Of a stretch of 8,966 nucleotides of DNA, positions 6,257 to 8,966 are shown one piece after another; position 1 is the first letter of the stretch, and every line of letters begins with the position of its first letter. The notes below the pieces were generated by a model, which was not told the DNA's origin, did no database searches, and worked only from the letters and a program-made list of their open reading frames with translations. Position numbers and translations under genes: made by a program. Location of the stretch: the NCBI GenBank assembly GCA_937898375.1, contig CALEJX010000185.1, positions 1 through 8,966 on the forward strand, read 5' to 3'. The stretch is from an uncultured Ruminococcus sp. (GTDB lineage Bacteria > Bacillota > Clostridia > Oscillospirales > Ruminococcaceae).

Positions 6257-7456
6257 TTACTCCTCATGTACAAGAAGCCTTTTATAACTGCGGTCAATGC
6301 CGATAGCCCCGAGAGGTGCGGTGATAAGAATTGCAAGCACAGCCACGGAAAGCACTATTTTTCCACAGGGCAGACCAAGGGACATCGGCACTGAGCCGAT
6401 AGCCGCCTGCACTGTCGCCTTTGGCAGATATGCTGTTATGCAGAAAAGCTTTTCTTTCAGGGTCAGCTTTGTGCCAAGAAGACATATCCATACGCCCACG
6501 GCTCTGAAAATAAGCGCTCCGAAAATAAGAAGCACAGCCGCCGCACCTGCCGTGAGGGTATAACGTATATCCACCGCCGCACCCACAAGGACGAAAAGCA
6601 CAGCTTCGGCGGCTATCCAAAGCTTGCCGAACTTTTCTGAAAGCCTTGCAGACACGCTTTTGTCTGCCTTTATTTTTATCACGCAAGCCATTGCCACAAC
6701 TGCAAGAAGTCCCGATACTGCCACATAAGGCTTAACAAATGTTTCCACTGACATGAGCAGAAACGCCAAGCCTAGAATAGCAATGACCTTTGTGCTGTTT
6801 CTTATTTTGTGACCCTTGCGGTATGATATCTCAAAAATATAGAAAAGCACAAATCCAGACAGTGAGCCTAAAAGCACTCCGAGGATTATTGACACAGGGA
6901 TATTGAGAAAATCCGCCGCCTTTGCAGAGCCGCCCTGCGCCATTGTGACGAATGTGGAGAACAGCACGATAACGAAAATATCGTCGCATGAAGCCCCTGC
7001 AAGTATCATTTGCGGTATGCTTTTTTCAGTGCCGTATTTTTCTTCCATAAGCTTGACCATTCTCGGCACTACCACCGCAGGGGATACTGCACCAAGCACT
7101 GCACCCATAACGGCGGCTTCCGTGTGGTTTATCCCAAGAAGCAGCGGCGCAAGAATAAAATATCCCAATATCTCAAAACTTGCAGGCAGGAATGACATCA
7201 TGACCGCAGGTCTGCCCACCTTTTTTAAGTCAGATAAGTTGAGGGACAGCCCCGCCTTGATAAGAATAATGATAAGGGCTATCTGCCGAAGCTCTGAGGA
7301 TATGCCGAGTATCTTAGGGTCGAGCAGGTCGAGAACGTAAGTGCCTGTGAGAATGCCCGTTGCAAGCATACCGATTATTCTCGGCAGACCGATAGCTTGA
7401 AAAATGGCGGCGGCTGACAGCCCCACAAGAAAAATTACAGCCAATGAAAACAACAT
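6257..7456 (-). CDS. Cation/proton antiporter (CPA type) under fluoride riboswitch control
   Basis: A 399-residue polytopic membrane protein with about 11-13 hydrophobic segments along its whole length. It shows CPA-family features: an N-terminal GLPRIIGMLATGILTG, the helix LGAVSPAVVVPRMVKL (about 121-136), the ion-site acidic pair in GASCDDIFV (D158-D159), and a late Lys in AYLPKATVQAAIG. A DD pair is typical of electrogenic CPA2-type exchangers. I chose ATG 7456 because GGAGGT lies 6 bases upstream (7463-7468). An in-frame ATG at 7555 would add 33 residues encoded by the riboswitch and terminator and is rejected. Antiporters of this kind are among the genes known to be linked to fluoride riboswitches, though the ion moved (Na+, K+ or F- related) cannot be read from sequence. 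It is probably monocistronic. No eriC/CLC-F or crcB gene lies in the window, so this may be a main fluoride-response gene at this site. Confidence 0.88.
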   Translation of the reverse strand: MLFSLAVIFLVGLSAAAIFQAIGLPRIIGMLATGILTGTYVLDLLDPKILGISSELRQIALIIILIKAGLSLNLSDLKKVGRPAVMMSFLPASFEILGYFILAPLLLGINHTEAAVMGAVLGAVSPAVVVPRMVKLMEEKYGTEKSIPQMILAGASCDDIFVIVLFSTFVTMAQGGSAKAADFLNIPVSIILGVLLGSLSGFVLFYIFEISYRKGHKIRNSTKVIAILGLAFLLMSVETFVKPYVAVSGLLAVVAMACVIKIKADKSVSARLSEKFGKLWIAAEAVLFVLVGAAVDIRYTLTAGAAAVLLIFGALIFRAVGVWICLLGTKLTLKEKLFCITAYLPKATVQAAIGSVPMSLGLPCGKIVLSVAVLAILITAPLGAIGIDRSYKRLLVHEE

Positions 7457-7474
7457 AATTATACCTCCAAAAAT

Positions 7475-7519
7475 AAAAAAAGCTGACAACTCCTGCGTAA
7501 AAACAGAAGTCATCAGCTT
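7475..7519 (-). terminator. Riboswitch expression platform: intrinsic terminator in the antiporter leader
   Basis: On the - strand, AAGCTGATGACTTCTG (7504-7519) pairs along all 16 positions with CAGGAGTTGTCAGCTT (7480-7495), with three G-U pairs, around an 8-base loop, followed by seven T (7475-7481). The 5' arm is the same sequence that forms the 3' strand of the aptamer's last helix and pseudoknot, so the two folds exclude each other. It ends only 7 bases before the ribosome site. Confidence 0.88.
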
Positions 7520-7560
7520 AATAAGCGGTTTAGGTTTCCCAGGGGAGAACATCATTCCCC
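7504..7560 (-). ncRNA. Fluoride riboswitch aptamer (crcB motif)
   Basis: Read on the - strand, the leader has the crcB motif layout. First is a hairpin GGGGA(7556-7560)...TCCCC(7542-7546) with loop ATGATGTTC. A linker follows that ends AAACCGC. Then comes a short helix GCTT/AAGC (7523-7526 with 7516-7519), and last the hallmark CTGATGACTTCTG. It aligns by eye with the Thermotoga petrophila fluoride aptamer (...CCCAAACTGC... ...GCTGATGGCCTCTACTG). The first loop's GATGTT can pair with GACTTC in the 3' strand (five of six positions), the expected pseudoknot. The linker contains an extra small GG-GAAA-CC hairpin. Fluoride binding should hold the 3' strand and stop the overlapping terminator forming: an ON switch. 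Identification is by motif recognition, not a covariance search. Confidence 0.86.
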
Positions 7561-7582
7561 GAATATGAGATTTTACTATTGT

Positions 7583-7611
7583 ATTTTACCACATTGCCGT
7601 GATAATGTCAA
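7583..7611 (-). promoter_or_regulatory. Strong promoter of the riboswitch-antiporter transcript
   Basis: On the - strand: perfect -35 TTGACA (7606-7611), a 17-base spacer, then -10 TAAAAT (7583-7588) with a TGG extension. Transcription should begin near 7576, about 15 bases before the aptamer, giving a leader of about 120 bases. The -35 box starts only four bases past the stop codon of the upstream ABC gene. Confidence 0.87.
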
Positions 7612-7615
7612 GTGC

Positions 7616-8966
7616 TTAGCAGGTCTGAGGCTGGGCTTTTTTCATTTTTGTGGTCTGGCGCTGAGCCATAACAAGTTTGTAGTAAACGCCTTTTTTCTGC
7701 ATAAGTTCGGCGTGAGTGCCGAACTCTGCAAGCCTGCCCTTGTCAAGAACGATAAGCCTGTCGGCGTTGCTGAGGGTGGAAAGCCTGTGAGCAATTGCGA
7801 TAGTAGTTCTGCCCTTTGTGAGCTTGCCCAATGCGTCTTGTATCTGCTTCTCCGTCTGAGTGTCAAGAGAAGCCGTCGCTTCGTCAAGTATTATTATCTT
7901 AGGGTCATGGAGTATCGCCCTTGCAATGGCTATTCGCTGGCGTTCGCCGCCCGAAAGCTGATATCCCTTGTTGCCCACACGGGTGTTGTAGCCGTCAGGG
8001 AGCTTTGTGATAAAATCATGTGCGTTTGCAATTTTCGCCGCCCTTATTACCTCCTCAAAGGTAGCGTCAGGCTTTGCATATGCTATATTTTCAAGTACGT
8101 TTCCGTCAAAAAGGAAAGTCTCCTGCAACACCACGCCAACCTGTGAACGCAGGCTATGCTGTGCAATATTCTTTATGTTCACCCCGTCAATGCGTATTTC
8201 GCCCTGCGTGCAATCATAAAGCCTGAGAATAAGATTTATCATTGTAGATTTTCCCACACCTGAATGACCTACAATGCCGATCATCTCGCCCTTGTTTATC
8301 TTGCAGGTTATGTCTTTCAGCACAGGATTGTATACCTTGTAGCCGAAATAAACGCCGTCAAATTCGATATCGCCTTTGATGTCAAGGTCGATAGGGTCAT
8401 CGCAGTCACGAACGTCCGTGTCCTCGTCAAGTATCTCAAAGACCTTGCCTGCAGAAACTGAGGTGTCAGCAAGATTTCTCGGTATCTGTATGAGCCAGCG
8501 TATAGGCTCGTAAAGCATCGCAACATAAGTGGTGAACTGTATGAGCTGACCTAATGTCATGGTGTGGTCGAGTATCATGTTTCCGCCGAAATATAGCACG
8601 AAAAAGTTTCCTATGGTGAGTATAAATTCCGAAGCAGGAATAGTGAGATACCACATCATTTCCGCACGGACACAGCTTTTCGCCCAACGTTCGGAACATT
8701 CTGTGTAGCGCTGAATCTCTCTCACCTCGTTGCCGTAGGACTTTACAACTCTTATGCCGTTTAAAATATCGTGCAATGTCTCGCCATGAGAAACGCCGTT
8801 TTTCCATACCTTTGTGTAGCGTATCGCCATAGCGTCAAAAAGCTTTTGTACTATTATGAAAACTATCGGCACAGGCAAAACTGTCATAAGCGCAAGCCGC
8901 CAATCCATTATAAAAAGCAGTATGCCTATTATAACAAGGGAAAGAATTTTTACTATTGCGTCCTTG
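7616..8966 (-). CDS. ABC exporter half-transporter, permease plus ATPase (N-terminus outside window)
   Basis: The frame is open from the right edge to TAA 7616-7618. It reads KDAIVKILSLVIIGILLFI before MDWRLALMT, so that Met is internal and the gene starts beyond 8966. About 449 codons are visible. They hold the later half of a type I exporter membrane domain (WRLALMTVLPVPIVFII; LTIGNFFVLYFGG) followed by an ATPase domain. The ATPase motifs are Walker A GHSGVGKST (bases 8243-8269), Q-loop VLQETFLFDG, signature LSGGERQR (7934-7957), Walker B IIILDEATASLD and H-loop AIAHRLST. Nothing looks damaged. The family exports lipids, peptides or drugs, usually as a homo- or heterodimer; the partner gene may lie just beyond the edge. 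The C-terminal tail is basic and polar (RQTTKMKKAQPQTC). No terminator separates it from the antiporter promoter. The substrate is unknown. Confidence 0.92.
   Translation of the reverse strand, partial: KDAIVKILSLVIIGILLFIMDWRLALMTVLPVPIVFIIVQKLFDAMAIRYTKVWKNGVSHGETLHDILNGIRVVKSYGNEVREIQRYTECSERWAKSCVRAEMMWYLTIPASEFILTIGNFFVLYFGGNMILDHTMTLGQLIQFTTYVAMLYEPIRWLIQIPRNLADTSVSAGKVFEILDEDTDVRDCDDPIDLDIKGDIEFDGVYFGYKVYNPVLKDITCKINKGEMIGIVGHSGVGKSTMINLILRLYDCTQGEIRIDGVNIKNIAQHSLRSQVGVVLQETFLFDGNVLENIAYAKPDATFEEVIRAAKIANAHDFITKLPDGYNTRVGNKGYQLSGGERQRIAIARAILHDPKIIILDEATASLDTQTEKQIQDALGKLTKGRTTIAIAHRLSTLSNADRLIVLDKGRLAEFGTHAELMQKKGVYYKLVMAQRQTTKMKKAQPQTC

Noticed and set aside
7457..7555. Longer antiporter start at 7555 adding 33 residues
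   Set aside because: The added codons lie in the riboswitch aptamer and terminator, whereas ATG 7456 has GGAGGT at ideal spacing and begins directly with a membrane helix.
7565..8146. 193-codon open frame antisense to the ABC exporter
   Set aside because: The - strand encodes all ABC ATPase motifs across this stretch, so the + frame is a shadow.

Overview
The window reads as chromosomal DNA from a low-to-mid GC Gram-positive anaerobe of the class Clostridia, probably a Ruminococcus/Oscillospiraceae-like gut bacterium. This rests on strong AGGAGG-type ribosome sites, TTGACA/TATAAT-like promoters with 17-base spacers, short intergenic gaps, hairpin-plus-T terminators and the gene families present. 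No rRNA, tRNA, CRISPR array, insertion sequence or phage gene was seen. The species assignment is inference.

Region 1 (1-1207, + strand) is the end of a tightly packed operon. It holds the C-terminal ATPase part of an ABC half-transporter, a Cys-rich YgbA-type protein of the 'nitrous oxide-stimulated promoter' family, and a YbaN/DUF454 membrane protein. The genes overlap by 1 and 14 bases and are closed by a strong terminator. The set suggests a nitrosative or redox stress role. Region 2 (1208-2511) is a single iron-containing alcohol/glycerol dehydrogenase-family gene with its own leader. It is closed by a long hairpin that also serves the convergent gene.

Region 3 (2504-6125) is a divergent module. 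Two tandem WYL-domain regulator genes (- strand, ATGA overlap) face an rtcB RNA-ligase gene (+ strand) across about 140 bases carrying both promoters. The second WYL gene is split by a one-base frameshift in a run of nine A. rtcB has both an in-frame TAG and a one-base deletion, although every catalytic residue is still encoded. So the regulator and its likely target are both broken as sequenced: shared decay, sequence error or recoding.

Region 4 (6257-7620, - strand) is a CPA-type cation/proton antiporter gene. Its leader carries a near-consensus promoter, a crcB-type fluoride riboswitch aptamer and an intrinsic terminator sharing sequence with the aptamer's 3' strand. This is the most informative regulatory element here: fluoride binding should block the terminator and switch on the antiporter. 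Region 5 (7616-8966, - strand) is the C-terminal two thirds or so of an ABC exporter that runs off the right edge. It has no terminator of its own before the antiporter promoter, so its transcripts should also meet the riboswitch terminator.
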